A stretch of DNA of 64,000 nucleotides, taken from positions 1 through 64,000 of the forward strand of contig JAITLV010000219.1 of the NCBI GenBank assembly GCA_031277685.1. The letters are read 5' to 3'. Positions 7,963 through 18,242 of the stretch are shown here, one piece after another. Each line of letters starts with the position of its first letter. The first letter of the stretch is position 1. A program made the translations under genes and the position numbers. The DNA comes from Sphingobacterium sp. GTDB taxonomy: Bacteria > Bacteroidota > Bacteroidia > Sphingobacteriales > Sphingobacteriaceae. The notes beneath the pieces are model-generated. The model worked only from the letters and a program-made list of their open reading frames with translations. It was not told the origin of the DNA and ran no database searches.

Positions 7963-10650
7963 TTGTCTTTAATTTTGAAGTCGTTAATCAACATTTTAAC
8001 ACTATTTATCATTCTTGCAATGGCCAATTCAACATTGGCTCAGAGCAATATTCCACTAAAACAGAACGGACTTCAAAGCAAAGATCCTGTCTCGTCGACC
8101 AGTAAACTCCAGGATACAACAAAAATTAAGCCTACTGATTCCACCAAGTCCAAACAGGATACCACGAAGAAAAAAGGCAATGGATTACAGGCAGAAGTCA
8201 GTATTATCGCCGTTGATTCCCAGAAATCGGAAGTAGCAAAGAATATCAGCCATTTATACCGCGGTGCAAAAGTAAAGTATCAGGATTTTGAACTTTCGGC
8301 GGACTACATCCGTCTCGATCGCAATCAAAAAAAGATTTTCGCATCGGGGATTTACGATAAAAGTGGCAAGTACGTGGGACGTCCAATTGTTATTATGGGA
8401 AATGGTGAATCTCCAAAAACAGTAGATTCCCTCTATTATGATTATGAAAAACAAGAAGGAAACACCTATGGTATTATGACTGAGGTCGATGGGGGATTTA
8501 TCCAAGCTAATATCGTCCGAAAGAATATCTACGATGAAATGTCGATATACAAAGGTCTTTATAGTACCTGTAATTTACCTTATCCACATACCCACTTTGG
8601 TATACATATAACAAAAGGGATCGTAACCAAAAATCAGATTATCTCAGGACCTGCCTATCTCGTTGTCATGGGGGTCCCTATGCCAGTAGCCTTCCCCTTT
8701 GCGTTTTTCCCTAAACCTGATAAAAGGGCCTCCGGGTTTCTTTTCCCATCCTTTGGAGAGGACTATACACGCGGTTTTTCCGTGCGTGATATTGGTTGGT
8801 ATCTCGCTTTCAACGATTATTGGGACAGTGAGATTAGGGGTTCATTATATTCAAAAGGCTCTTGGGAAGCCTCCATGAACACCCGCTATACTGTTAATTA
8901 TAAATATAATGGTGGATTTAATATTCGCTATGCCAACACCAAAGTCGGAATAGAAGGTACTGATAATTATGGATCCAACAAGGACTTCAACGTCACCTGG
9001 AACCACACCCAACGTCAGGAGGCTAATCCGGGAACATCCTTCTCCGCCAGTGTAAACTTTGGTACCGCCTCTTATTTTCAACATACAGGTACTGGAAGTA
9101 ACCTAACTACCTATGAGAATCTGGCACAGAACAGAATGGGCTCATCCATCAGTTATGGGAAAGTATTTGCCGATGGAAAAGTGAACCTGACGGCAAGTTT
9201 AACCCATAGTCAAAATATAGCTGATCGGAGTATTCAGTTGAGCTTGCCAAATATAAGCTTGAACGTTTCTTCATTCAATCCGTTTGATAGCAAAGACCGG
9301 GTAGGCGAACAAAAATGGTATCAACGGATCAATGTTGGTTATAGTCTTCAGGCACAGAATACTGTCAATACCAAAGACAGCTTGCTATTTAGTTCCGGAG
9401 GTTTCAAGAGATTCCAGAATGGTTTCCAACATAATATTCCGATCAGCTTATCACTTAATGCTTTTAAGTATTTCCAGTTCAACACGAGCGTAAACTATAC
9501 TGAACGCTGGTATTTCCAAAGTACCAGACAACGGATCGACAACACACCTTCGGGCTATAAACAACGCCTTGATACTTTACAGGGATTCAATCGTGCTTAT
9601 GATTATTCCGTATCAACAGGTCTTTCAACCAAGATCTATGGTATGTATCCGAAAATCGGAAAAATTGAAGCAATCAGACATGTGGTTACACCTTCGATTA
9701 ATTTTAATTATAGACCAGATTTCTCGGATGCCCGTTATGGATTCTATCAGCATTACAATGACCAATATGGTAACCGTAATGTATACTCTATCTTTCAACA
9801 GGGGATATATGGATCGCCTTCTGCCGGAAAATCTGCTGGTATAGGTTTTTCGATCGACAACAATATCGAAGCTAAAGTAAAGAGCAAATCCGACACCACT
9901 GATGGCGGCTTCAAAAAAATCCCCATTCTCCAAGGTTTGACCTTTAGCGGAAACTATAATTTCGTCGCGGATTCATTAAAACTATCACCAATAACATTCT
10001 CTGGCCGTACAGCTTTTTTCGACCAGAAAATGAATGTCAATTTCAATGGTACCTTTGACCCCTACTCCATCGACAATAATGGTGTTCGTATCAATAGATA
10101 TGCGATCAAAGATGGAAGTTTGGCCCGTCTGACAAATTTTGGCTTATCCTTTGACTATAGTTTAAATCCAAAAGCAGCCAAATCACGTAATAACAATATT
10201 GATTCATTGAGAAAAGAAATGTCTGGTGCTGGAATGACTCCAGAACAGGCACAGGCATTGGCCAGGATCAGTTCGGATCCCAATGCTTTCGTGGATTTTA
10301 ATATCCCATGGAACCTTGCTGCTTCATTTAGCTTTAACATGTCCAAATTCTTTAATTCAAGTACACGAAGAATGGACAACCAGATTACAAGCACACTGAA
10401 TCTGCATGGAGATTTTAGTGTTACACCAAAATGGAAAGTAACATTTCAATCCGGTTACGATTTCAAACAAAAAGAAGTGGTCATGACTTCCTTCAATATC
10501 TATCGGGATTTACACTGCTGGGATATGTCTTTTGGCTGGATGCCATTTGGACGATACCGAAGTTACAATGTCACCATTCGAGCGAAAGCATCCATATTGC
10601 AAGACCTCAAATTGACAAAACGAGCAAGCTCTGGAGGCGGTTATTTTTAA
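7963..10650 (+). CDS. lptD: LptD-like outer-membrane LPS assembly protein
   Basis: This 895-aa outer-membrane protein would insert lipopolysaccharide into the outer leaflet. It has a signal peptide ending in STLAQ, a Lys/Thr/Asp-rich linker, an OstA-like N-domain (about 70-190; LYRGAKVKYQDFELSADYI) and a long beta-barrel rich in Tyr, Asn and Ser. One Cys lies in STCNLPYPH and another near the end in LHCWDMS. No ATG fits: an in-frame stop at 7957 and the signal peptide leave TTG at 7963 or TTG at 7975, the latter giving MKSLINIL. Bacteroidota LptD proteins diverge from those of enterobacteria, so the name rests on family resemblance. Confidence 0.82.
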   Translation: MSLILKSLINILTLFIILAMANSTLAQSNIPLKQNGLQSKDPVSSTSKLQDTTKIKPTDSTKSKQDTTKKKGNGLQAEVSIIAVDSQKSEVAKNISHLYRGAKVKYQDFELSADYIRLDRNQKKIFASGIYDKSGKYVGRPIVIMGNGESPKTVDSLYYDYEKQEGNTYGIMTEVDGGFIQANIVRKNIYDEMSIYKGLYSTCNLPYPHTHFGIHITKGIVTKNQIISGPAYLVVMGVPMPVAFPFAFFPKPDKRASGFLFPSFGEDYTRGFSVRDIGWYLAFNDYWDSEIRGSLYSKGSWEASMNTRYTVNYKYNGGFNIRYANTKVGIEGTDNYGSNKDFNVTWNHTQRQEANPGTSFSASVNFGTASYFQHTGTGSNLTTYENLAQNRMGSSISYGKVFADGKVNLTASLTHSQNIADRSIQLSLPNISLNVSSFNPFDSKDRVGEQKWYQRINVGYSLQAQNTVNTKDSLLFSSGGFKRFQNGFQHNIPISLSLNAFKYFQFNTSVNYTERWYFQSTRQRIDNTPSGYKQRLDTLQGFNRAYDYSVSTGLSTKIYGMYPKIGKIEAIRHVVTPSINFNYRPDFSDARYGFYQHYNDQYGNRNVYSIFQQGIYGSPSAGKSAGIGFSIDNNIEAKVKSKSDTTDGGFKKIPILQGLTFSGNYNFVADSLKLSPITFSGRTAFFDQKMNVNFNGTFDPYSIDNNGVRINRYAIKDGSLARLTNFGLSFDYSLNPKAAKSRNNNIDSLRKEMSGAGMTPEQAQALARISSDPNAFVDFNIPWNLAASFSFNMSKFFNSSTRRMDNQITSTLNLHGDFSVTPKWKVTFQSGYDFKQKEVVMTSFNIYRDLHCWDMSFGWMPFGRYRSYNVTIRAKASILQDLKLTKRASSGGGYF

Positions 10651-10667
10651 AATAACCGCTTTTTTTA
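10637..10667 (+). terminator. Terminator overlapping the lptD stop codon
   Basis: Stem GCGGTTATTT / AAATAACCGC (10637-10646, 10650-10659) followed by seven T. The TAA stop codon at 10648-10650 lies in the loop and stem. Confidence 0.85.
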
Positions 10668-10796
10668 TCCGATTACCTCAACTTTATCCATTCCTATCCA
10701 TGCCCCAATTAAACCGGTATCGTATCCTGCTAAAATTCTTGTTACCGAAAGGATTTTAGCAGCTCGTTGATCCGTAATTTTATGTAAGTTTATACT

Positions 10797-12044
10797 ATGA
10801 AAGCAGAAATTATTACTATCGGAGATGAGATTCTTATAGGCCAGATTATCGACACCAATTCCAGCTGGATTGCCCAACAATTAGGCAAATTTGAAGTAGA
10901 CATTGTCCAGATGACGTCTATTCCCGATACCGAGGAAGCTATCTTCAATACATTAAAAGATGCATCTTCCAGAGCCGATTTGATTTTAATTACCGGTGGA
11001 CTTGGTCCTACAAAAGACGATGTCACAAAAAAAACAGCAGCGAAATATTTTGGTACAACACTAATACGGGATGAAAAAGTACTTCAGCATGTAACTGGTT
11101 TCTTCGAAGCCCGTCAGCTTGAAATGCTGGAAATTAATCGGCAACAGGCTGATGTCCTAGCAAATTGTGAGATACTCTTCAACGATTATGGTACAGCACC
11201 GGGTATGTTAGTTTCACAGGCGGATAAGCACTACATTTTTATGCCTGGTGTCCCCTTTGAAATGAAACATCTGATGGAACAACGTGTTTTCCCTTTGATT
11301 GAAAGCCAGCATAGTGATACAGTCATACATCACGAAACGATATTGGTTGGCGGTATCGGAGAATCTTATCTTGCGGAAGAAATAAAAGATATCGAAGCAG
11401 AACTACCTTCAACTATTAAACTGGCTTATTTGCCTTCATTGGCATTTATCCGCTTACGGCTCTCCGGAAAAAGTAAGAATAAATCGGACATTGTTCAGGA
11501 AGTAAAGCTCTTTAGAAGTAAACTCCTCCATCGTTTAAAAAATTATGTTATTGCCGATTACGACACCACTATAGAAGCTTTTTTAATCAAGCAATTTACG
11601 CAACAAGGACTTACATTGACAACAGCGGAAAGCTGCACAGGAGGTAGTTTAGCAGCCTCATTAACCGCTAATCCCGGAAGCAGTGAAATCTTCGTCGGTG
11701 GTACAATCCCCTACTCCAATACATTAAAGCAACAATTATTGGATGTCAATGAGGCAACTTTACTTCAACATGGTGCCGTGAGTGAACAGACTGCAATAGC
11801 AATGGCAACTGGTGCAAAAACGAAATTTAAGACAGATTATGCCATTGCTACAACAGGAATAGCTGGGCCGGGAGGGGGATCTATTGAAAAACCTGTGGGG
11901 ACAGTTTGGATTGCCGTGGCCGGAAAAAAAGAGGTTATTACAAAGAAATTTCAATTCAACAATGATAGGCTCATCAATATCGAACGTACACGTATGAACG
12001 CGCTTCTCCTCCTTTGGAAACTAGCTATAAAAGAAGAAGTATAA
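10797..12044 (+). CDS. cinA: CinA family protein (competence/damage-inducible, nicotinamide-nucleotide amidohydrolase)
   Basis: This 415-aa two-domain protein has an N-terminal MoCF-type domain (1 to about 165; EIITIGDEIL, ITGGLGPTKDD) and a C-terminal CinA/PncC domain (about 255-410; TTAESCTGGS, TGIAGPGGG). Known members deamidate nicotinamide mononucleotide in NAD salvage, and the N-domain can hydrolyse ADP-ribose. Length and motifs are full, so it should be active. TAATTTTA, one base off the -7 consensus, lies a short distance before the ATG. Confidence 0.93.
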   Translation: MKAEIITIGDEILIGQIIDTNSSWIAQQLGKFEVDIVQMTSIPDTEEAIFNTLKDASSRADLILITGGLGPTKDDVTKKTAAKYFGTTLIRDEKVLQHVTGFFEARQLEMLEINRQQADVLANCEILFNDYGTAPGMLVSQADKHYIFMPGVPFEMKHLMEQRVFPLIESQHSDTVIHHETILVGGIGESYLAEEIKDIEAELPSTIKLAYLPSLAFIRLRLSGKSKNKSDIVQEVKLFRSKLLHRLKNYVIADYDTTIEAFLIKQFTQQGLTLTTAESCTGGSLAASLTANPGSSEIFVGGTIPYSNTLKQQLLDVNEATLLQHGAVSEQTAIAMATGAKTKFKTDYAIATTGIAGPGGGSIEKPVGTVWIAVAGKKEVITKKFQFNNDRLINIERTRMNALLLLWKLAIKEEV

Positions 12045-12168
12045 GAAATGTAATTATGTAAAATAATATTTCAAAAAAAACGTTTTTTAAGGAATAATAT
12101 TTTAAATTGTTGAAAGTAAACCACAATTTAATTAACTTCGTTTTTCTATAACGAGATTGCTAAAAAAT

Positions 12169-13518
12169 ATGGCTCTATATAAACTTTTACTTCCAAAAAT
12201 GGGAGAAAGTGTATCGGAAGCAACAATTACTAAATGGTTGAAACAACCTGGTGACCTGATTGAAGAAGATGACACTTTATTGGAAATCGCAACGGATAAA
12301 GTTGATTCAGAAGTACCTTCTCCTGTCAAAGGAATTTTGAAGGAACAACTTTATACTGTAGACCAGACTGTTCAGGTTGGTGATATCGTTGCAATTATAG
12401 AAATAGAAGGAGATACGGAAACCGGCGAATCAATTGCTCAACCTGAAGCAGCCCAAAGTGATGACCAACCTGCATTTTCAGATGAAACTGCGGCGCTGAA
12501 AATACCGGGTCTAGATCAATTGAATAACCCAACGGAAGAGATTACCAACGTACATTACGAACATACCACTCGGTTTTATTCTCCTTTGGTAAAAAACATT
12601 GCGCGCCACGAGGGTTTATCACTAGAAGAACTTGATCGAGTCCAAGGTACAGGAGCTGAAGGAAGGGTGACAAAAGAAGATATTCTATCATATGTGGCCA
12701 GTAGAGGTTCTCAAACGATAGATCATTCCAAGCCGACACCCCCACCTGTTATCAAGAACGAGCCTACACAGACTGTAGCAAGCCCTACTGTACACACCGT
12801 GGTCAATGGTAGCGACGAAATTATTGAAATGGACCGTATGCGACGCTTGATTTCTGACCACATGGTCAAGAGCGTTCAGCTATCTCCACACGTTTGTTCG
12901 TTTGTGGAAGCTGATGTCACCAACCTTGTTCTATGGCGCAATAAAGTAAAAGACTCTTATAAAAAACGTGAGGGGGAAAATATTACCTTCACACCACTAT
13001 TTATTGAAGCGATCAGCAAAGCACTCAAAGACTTCCCGCTGGTTAATATTTCGATAGATGGTTATAATATCATCAAAAAGAAGAATATCAATATTGGTAT
13101 GGCAGCGGCATTACCAAATGGCAATCTCATTGTCCCAGTAATAAAGAATGCGGATCAATTGAGTCTAGTAGGTCTAAGCAAATCGGTTAATGATCTCGCC
13201 CAAAGATCGCGTGCGAATAAGTTAAAACCGGATGATACTCAAGATGGGACATTCACTTTCACAAATATCGGCGCTTTTGGCAATATTATGGGAACGCCGA
13301 TCATCAATCAGCCGCAAGCTGCTATATTAGCTGTTGGTACCATAACAAAGAAACCTGCGGTAATTGAAACAGAATATGGTGATATGATCGGGATTCGACA
13401 TATGATGTATCTATCCTTATCTTATGATCACCGTGCAATAGATGGCGCCCTTGGTGGTACTTTCTTAAAACGGGTTGCTGACTACCTCGAAAACTGGGAT
13501 AGTAACAGAGAAATTTAA
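12169..13518 (+). CDS. 2-oxoacid dehydrogenase E2 component (dihydrolipoamide acyltransferase)
   Basis: This 449-aa core subunit of a 2-oxoacid dehydrogenase complex has one lipoyl domain (1-78; lipoyl Lys44 in ATDKVDSE), a peripheral-subunit binding domain (about 134-172; FYSPLVKNIARHEG) and an acyltransferase domain with His421 and Asp425 in DHRAIDG. The substrate (branched-chain, pyruvate or 2-oxoglutarate) cannot be fixed: no E1 or E3 gene is nearby, and one lipoyl domain fits the branched-chain and oxoglutarate types best. The ATG at 12169 was chosen over the TTG at 12157 because the lipoyl domain starts there. Confidence 0.9.
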   Translation: MALYKLLLPKMGESVSEATITKWLKQPGDLIEEDDTLLEIATDKVDSEVPSPVKGILKEQLYTVDQTVQVGDIVAIIEIEGDTETGESIAQPEAAQSDDQPAFSDETAALKIPGLDQLNNPTEEITNVHYEHTTRFYSPLVKNIARHEGLSLEELDRVQGTGAEGRVTKEDILSYVASRGSQTIDHSKPTPPPVIKNEPTQTVASPTVHTVVNGSDEIIEMDRMRRLISDHMVKSVQLSPHVCSFVEADVTNLVLWRNKVKDSYKKREGENITFTPLFIEAISKALKDFPLVNISIDGYNIIKKKNINIGMAAALPNGNLIVPVIKNADQLSLVGLSKSVNDLAQRSRANKLKPDDTQDGTFTFTNIGAFGNIMGTPIINQPQAAILAVGTITKKPAVIETEYGDMIGIRHMMYLSLSYDHRAIDGALGGTFLKRVADYLENWDSNREI

Positions 13519-13536
13519 TAACAATAGTATCATTAT

Positions 13537-13570
13537 AAAAAAGTGGCTACCCAAGGGTAGCCACTTTTTT
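13537..13570. terminator. Bidirectional terminator
   Basis: 16-bp perfect arms (AAAAAAGTGGCTACCC and complement) with a 2-nt loop, between the convergent E2 and MATE genes. Confidence 0.9.
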
Positions 13571-13651
13571 ATATCACATCTCTTATCCCGAAGAACAATT
13601 AGCATTTCCCAATGCGCAACGCGTTTGTTTAATTGTTGAACATCCCCCCTT

Positions 13652-15031
13652 TTACGTTTTTATGATACTGTTTTCAAACTGCAGTTTCTTTTTCTTGATG
13701 ACCAATTGGAATCGTACATAAAGCAAGACAGATGAAGTCAATAAGCCTAAGGTAAGGCCATACCATATGCCTTTAATCCCCCAGTCAAAAAGTACCCCCA
13801 TCACATAACCACTTGGCAGTCCGATAATCCAGTAGGCAATAAAAGTAATGATCGTAGGGATATTGACATCGCCCATACCTCTCAAAACGCCCAGTCCAAC
13901 AACTTGTGTACCATCAAATAACTGGAAAAGACCGGCAATGATCAGCAACTGAGCAGCAATGACGACCACCGCTTTATCAGAAGTAAAAATGTAAGGCAGG
14001 TAATTATTAAAAATCGCAAATAAGGAAGCTGTAATAAACATAAAAACCAAAACCAACTGATACGAAGAGATTGCAAAACGCTCTAAGCGAAACAGGTTTC
14101 TATTGCCATAACTATTACCCACTTTGATTGTGGCGGCGGCGGCTATACCACTGGCCATCATATAAGTCATTGCAGCGAGCTGTATGGCCACCTGATGAGA
14201 TGCCTGTGCTGTAGCACTGATTGTACCGGCCAATAAAGAGGCTCCGGCAAATGCACCAATTTCGAAAACATACTGCATCGCAACAGGAGCACCGATCCGC
14301 AATATTTTTACCAGCCGCACCCGATCGATTACTGTAAATCGAAAATATTGTATATAACCTTTAAATTTTTTTGACCGCAACACATAAGCCATCATCACCG
14401 ACATCATCAATACACGATCAATCAAGGTACTGTAACCAACCCCCTTCACACCCATTGGCGTAATTCCGAACATCCCCTTGACAAAAATAATTGCCAAAAT
14501 AATATTTAAAACATTTCCCCAGATGGTTACATTCATCGCTTGTTTGGTAAAGCCCAACCCTTCCGCAAATTGCTTAAATGTACTGAATACCATTAAAGGC
14601 AACATAGAAAGACTTAAGATAAGCAAATAAGGTTTTGCCTCTTTCACAACCGCGGGATCCTGATTCAGATGATCAATGGCGAGCATAGAACCAAAATAGA
14701 CCAAACAGAACAACAATATACCCGTTATGATATTTAACCAAAAGCTATTCGATAATAATACGGCACATTCTTCTTTATTATCACGACCATTTTCCTGCGC
14801 AATCAATGGTGTGATCCCATAAGCGATCCCCAATCCAACGACCATAACGATCATAAATACAGCATTCACCAATGACACGGCCGCCAAAGGAATTGTCCCG
14901 GCAAAATGGCCCACAATCACGCTATCTGCAGTATGCACCAAGGTGTGGCCCAATTGCGAAATGACAACCGGCCCGGCCAATACAATCGTACTTTTATAAT
15001 ACGGCTTAAATGTTTTAAATTTTCCCAACAT
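13652..15031 (-). CDS. MATE family efflux transporter
   Basis: This 459-aa inner-membrane protein has about 12 hydrophobic helices in two related halves and an early GPVVISQLGHTLVHTADSVIVG segment typical of MATE (NorM-type) cation/drug antiporters. The ATG at 15031 was preferred to the one at 15067 because an exact minus-strand -7 box lies at 15057-15064, so the longer start would fall outside the transcript. Substrates cannot be read from the sequence. It is a single gene facing the E2 terminator. Confidence 0.9.
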   Translation of the reverse strand: MLGKFKTFKPYYKSTIVLAGPVVISQLGHTLVHTADSVIVGHFAGTIPLAAVSLVNAVFMIVMVVGLGIAYGITPLIAQENGRDNKEECAVLLSNSFWLNIITGILLFCLVYFGSMLAIDHLNQDPAVVKEAKPYLLILSLSMLPLMVFSTFKQFAEGLGFTKQAMNVTIWGNVLNIILAIIFVKGMFGITPMGVKGVGYSTLIDRVLMMSVMMAYVLRSKKFKGYIQYFRFTVIDRVRLVKILRIGAPVAMQYVFEIGAFAGASLLAGTISATAQASHQVAIQLAAMTYMMASGIAAAATIKVGNSYGNRNLFRLERFAISSYQLVLVFMFITASLFAIFNNYLPYIFTSDKAVVVIAAQLLIIAGLFQLFDGTQVVGLGVLRGMGDVNIPTIITFIAYWIIGLPSGYVMGVLFDWGIKGIWYGLTLGLLTSSVLLYVRFQLVIKKKKLQFENSIIKT

Positions 15032-15056
15032 AATCAAATCCTCAAAAAAATAGGCA

Positions 15057-15064
15057 CAAAAATA
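15057..15064 (-). promoter_or_regulatory. -7 box (TATTTTTG) for the MATE gene
   Basis: Exact TAnnTTTG match on the minus strand, about 25 bp before the ATG at 15031. It supports that start. Confidence 0.5.
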
Positions 15065-15271
15065 CAAAGATATTTCTGCTCTATCGTCATATTAAAAAAT
15101 ATTTAGCAAAAATATAACAAAATTTACCTCGCAAATAGTCACCCGATGTTAAGTAATTTTTATGTTTCAAATACCTTAAAATTATCTTAAATTTACCTGT
15201 TGGTCTAAGAACTATAGAAATATAAATGTAACTTAGCATCTAGTTAGTAATCAAAAGAAGAGGAAAAGAGT

Positions 15272-15787
15272 ATGTACAATCCAGTAATAGCATTTCTAAA
15301 TATCGGAACACAGGAGATGATTTTAATCGTGTTTGCGATCTTGTTACTTTTTGGTGGCAAGAAGCTTCCTGAATTAGCGAGAGGTTTAGGAAGAGGGATA
15401 CGAGAGTTCAAAGATGCTTCCGAAGGCATCAAACGTGAGATTTCAGATCAGATTAATAATTTCGAAAAAGATATAGACGTCAAGACGGAAGTTAAAGAAG
15501 AGACTATCCCAAATGAAGTAAAAGTTGCCGAAGAGCAGGCTAAAGCAGAACAAGAATCCCAATCAGCAGAAACTGCTGAAAGCGCAGAGTCTGAACCAGC
15601 AAAGAAAAAATATGAGTTTACAACTCCTGCCGGAGTTGTGGAGCACAATCCACACAAACAGTTAGATTACGGTGAGGAACCTTCTCACATTACCTACGGA
15701 TACAATGACCACTTTGCTGAGGCCGAAAACAACGAGGTAGAGGAAAAGAAACCTACAGAACAGGAAAATACAAATAAACCTGCGTAA
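15272..15787 (+). CDS. tatA: Sec-independent translocase subunit TatA/TatB type
   Basis: This 171-aa protein has the TatA fold: a short periplasmic start, one membrane helix (about 14-33; MILIVFAILLLFGGKKL) and an amphipathic helix (PELARGLGRGIREFKDASEGIKRE). The FGGKKLPELAR core is diagnostic for the twin-arginine translocase. It is longer than typical TatA, with an acidic, Glu/Ala-rich C-tail of about 100 residues containing Gly-Val-Val and His-rich pieces. No tatC is adjacent. Confidence 0.9.
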   Translation: MYNPVIAFLNIGTQEMILIVFAILLLFGGKKLPELARGLGRGIREFKDASEGIKREISDQINNFEKDIDVKTEVKEETIPNEVKVAEEQAKAEQESQSAETAESAESEPAKKKYEFTTPAGVVEHNPHKQLDYGEEPSHITYGYNDHFAEAENNEVEEKKPTEQENTNKPA

Positions 15788-15822
15788 CCTCATTGCATTA
15801 ATTTACAATCAGATATTAATTA

Positions 15823-15857
15823 GAGCTGTTGAATAACCATTCAACAGCTCTCCTTTT
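15823..15857 (+). terminator. Terminator of tatA
   Basis: 12-bp perfect arms (GAGCTGTTGAAT / ATTCAACAGCTC) with an AACC loop and TCCTTTTT. It overlaps the TTG at 15829, which argues against that codon as a start for the next gene. Confidence 0.85.
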
Positions 15858-15873
15858 TAAAGAAAAATCCACA

Positions 15874-18111
15874 ATGAGCTTATTATCACACGAAATTACT
15901 ATCGCTAACGAGCTATCCATAAGCGAAAGACAAGTTCGCACGACCATTGAACTATTAGATGAAGGCGCTACCGTCCCATTTATCTCCCGTTATCGGAAAG
16001 AAATGACAGGAAGCCTGGATGAAGTGCAAATCACAAACATTCGGGATCGCTCACAACAATTGAAAGACCTCGATAAACGTAAAGAAGCTGTTTTAAAGTC
16101 CATCAATGACCAGGGAAAACTAACCTCAGAACTTGAGCAACAAGTCATGACGGCCGAGACCATGGCAAGCTTGGAAGATATTTACCTTCCCTACAAGCCT
16201 AAACGTAAGACCCGAGCTAGCGTTGCCCGCGAAAAAGGATTACAACCTTTGGCAGATCTACTTCTACTCCAGGACAAAACAGATTTTCGCACGCTTGCGG
16301 ATTCGTTGATCGACGAAGAAAAAGGTGTCAAAAACAGTGAAGAGGCCCTAGCGGGAGCGAGAGATATCATTGCTGAAATTATTGCTGAAGATGCAACCGT
16401 AAGGTCCAAATCGAGGGCAATATTTCTAGAAAAAGGAGAATTCGTATCACGTGTGGTTCCGGGAAAAGAAGAAGCCGCAATTAAATACAAGGATTATTAC
16501 GAATGGTCGGAATCGTTAAAAGATGCACCTTCACATCGTGTTTTAGCTATGCGTCGTGGTGAAAAAGAAGAATTGCTTTATCTGGATATTGACATCAATG
16601 AAGAAGCCGTTCTTCCAACTATTGAATCGCTCTACATTAAAGCTTCTAACGATGCTGCATCGCAGGTAAAATTAGCATTGACAGATAGCTACAAACGCTT
16701 ATTGAAACCATCTATGGAAACTGAAATCCGCGTATTGACCCGTCAAAAAGCGGACGAAGAAGCGATCAAAGTTTTTGCGGACAATGTTCGCCAATTACTT
16801 TTAGCAGCACCACTAGGACAAAAGAGATTACTTGCAATCGACCCCGGCTTCCGAACAGGATGTAAGACAGTTGTCTTGGATGAGCAAGGTCAACTCAAAG
16901 AAAATACCGCAATTTTCCCTCATAATGGTGCAAACGGACTCGCAGAAGCACAAAAAACCGTTAACTATTTAGTATCAAAATACGATATCCAGGCAATTGC
17001 AATTGGCAACGGTACCGCGGGACGCGAGACCGAAGATTTTGTAAAGAAACTAGGGCTCAGTAATGTTACCATTGTGATGGTCAATGAAAGTGGGGCCTCG
17101 ATCTATTCAGCGTCAGAAACAGCCCGTGAAGAGTTTCCTGACTACGATATTACGGTGCGTGGTGCTGTATCGATCGGTAGAAGATTAATGGATCCACTGG
17201 CTGAGTTAGTTAAAATTGACCCCAAATCAATCGGTGTTGGCCAGTATCAACATGATGTGGACCAAAATAAGCTACAAACGTCCCTAGATGACACAGTCGT
17301 CAGTTGCGTAAATGCTGTAGGTGTGGAACTGAATACCGCCTCAAAACAAATTCTATCCTATGTCTCTGGACTAGGCCCATCCTTAGCCCAGCAGATTATT
17401 AAATATAGAAATGAAAATGGTCCGTTTGCCTCACGCCGCGAACTGAAGAAGGTACCTCGTCTTGGAGACAAAGCCTTCGAACAAGCCGCAGGTTTTCTTC
17501 GGATAAGACATGCCGACAACCCGCTGGACTCTTCTGCCGTACACCCTGAGCGTTATGCACTGGTTGAACAGATGGCGAAAGACCTGGGCAAAAAGGTTGA
17601 AGACTTACTTAAAGATGCGGACCTGAGAAAATCCATTCCGTTAAAAAACTATATTTCTGAAGAAGTAGGACTACCAACTTTAAATGACATTCTGCATGAG
17701 CTGGCGAAACCGGGACTCGATCCGCGGGAAAAGTTTGAAGCTTTCTCGTTCACTGAAGGCGTTAATAGCATTGGTGATTTACGGATCGGGATGAAACTTC
17801 CTGGCATCGTTACCAACATCACCAACTTTGGAGCCTTTGTTGACATTGGCGTACACCAAGACGGACTGGTACATCTAAGCCAACTATCCAACCGCTATAT
17901 CTCCGATCCGCATGAGGTCGTTAAAGTACAGCAACATGTCACGGTCACGGTCACAGAGGTAGATGAAAAACGCAATCGCATCGCATTATCCATGAAAACT
18001 GATGAAAAGCCTGCTCTTCCAAAAAATAAGAAAAACGAAGGCAAAAAACAGCAACAGCCAGAAACAGATATGGCAAGTAAGCTCGCTGCATTGGCAAGTA
18101 GATTTAAATAG
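15874..18111 (+). CDS. tex: RNA-binding transcriptional accessory protein Tex
   Basis: This 745-aa cytoplasmic protein has the full Tex order: N-terminal helical/HTH region (SRYRKEMTGSLDE), YqgF-like RNase H fold (about 320-430; LLAIDPGFRTGCK), helix-hairpin-helix (about 493-530; SGLGPSLAQQIIKYR) and an S1 RNA-binding domain (about 638-710; GIVTNITNFGAFVDIG), then a Lys/Gln-rich tail. Tex is thought to act on transcription complexes and RNA. The ATG at 15874 follows the tatA terminator and starts the conserved region. Confidence 0.95.
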   Translation: MSLLSHEITIANELSISERQVRTTIELLDEGATVPFISRYRKEMTGSLDEVQITNIRDRSQQLKDLDKRKEAVLKSINDQGKLTSELEQQVMTAETMASLEDIYLPYKPKRKTRASVAREKGLQPLADLLLLQDKTDFRTLADSLIDEEKGVKNSEEALAGARDIIAEIIAEDATVRSKSRAIFLEKGEFVSRVVPGKEEAAIKYKDYYEWSESLKDAPSHRVLAMRRGEKEELLYLDIDINEEAVLPTIESLYIKASNDAASQVKLALTDSYKRLLKPSMETEIRVLTRQKADEEAIKVFADNVRQLLLAAPLGQKRLLAIDPGFRTGCKTVVLDEQGQLKENTAIFPHNGANGLAEAQKTVNYLVSKYDIQAIAIGNGTAGRETEDFVKKLGLSNVTIVMVNESGASIYSASETAREEFPDYDITVRGAVSIGRRLMDPLAELVKIDPKSIGVGQYQHDVDQNKLQTSLDDTVVSCVNAVGVELNTASKQILSYVSGLGPSLAQQIIKYRNENGPFASRRELKKVPRLGDKAFEQAAGFLRIRHADNPLDSSAVHPERYALVEQMAKDLGKKVEDLLKDADLRKSIPLKNYISEEVGLPTLNDILHELAKPGLDPREKFEAFSFTEGVNSIGDLRIGMKLPGIVTNITNFGAFVDIGVHQDGLVHLSQLSNRYISDPHEVVKVQQHVTVTVTEVDEKRNRIALSMKTDEKPALPKNKKNEGKKQQQPETDMASKLAALASRFK

Positions 18112-18130
18112 GTTCCCTATCCAGTTTGAT

Positions 18131-18167
18131 AAAAAGGCTGATTTTTTAATAAAAAATCAGCCTTTTT
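18131..18167. terminator. Terminator after tex
   Basis: 17-bp perfect arms (AAAAAGGCTGATTTTTT and complement) with a 3-nt loop, T-runs on both sides. Confidence 0.9.
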
Positions 18168-18242
18168 ATTTGCCCTAACCGCCCAGGTTCATTTCAACAC
18201 TTTTATTTTGTATCTTTAGCAGACAACAAGCCTTAATATGAT

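Noticed and set aside
10665..10880. 71-aa minus-strand frame upstream of cinA
   Set aside because: It overlaps the cinA start antisense, and the part outside has no recognisable family. The TGCTAAAA/TTTTAGCA inverted repeat there may explain the fairly well-formed sequence.
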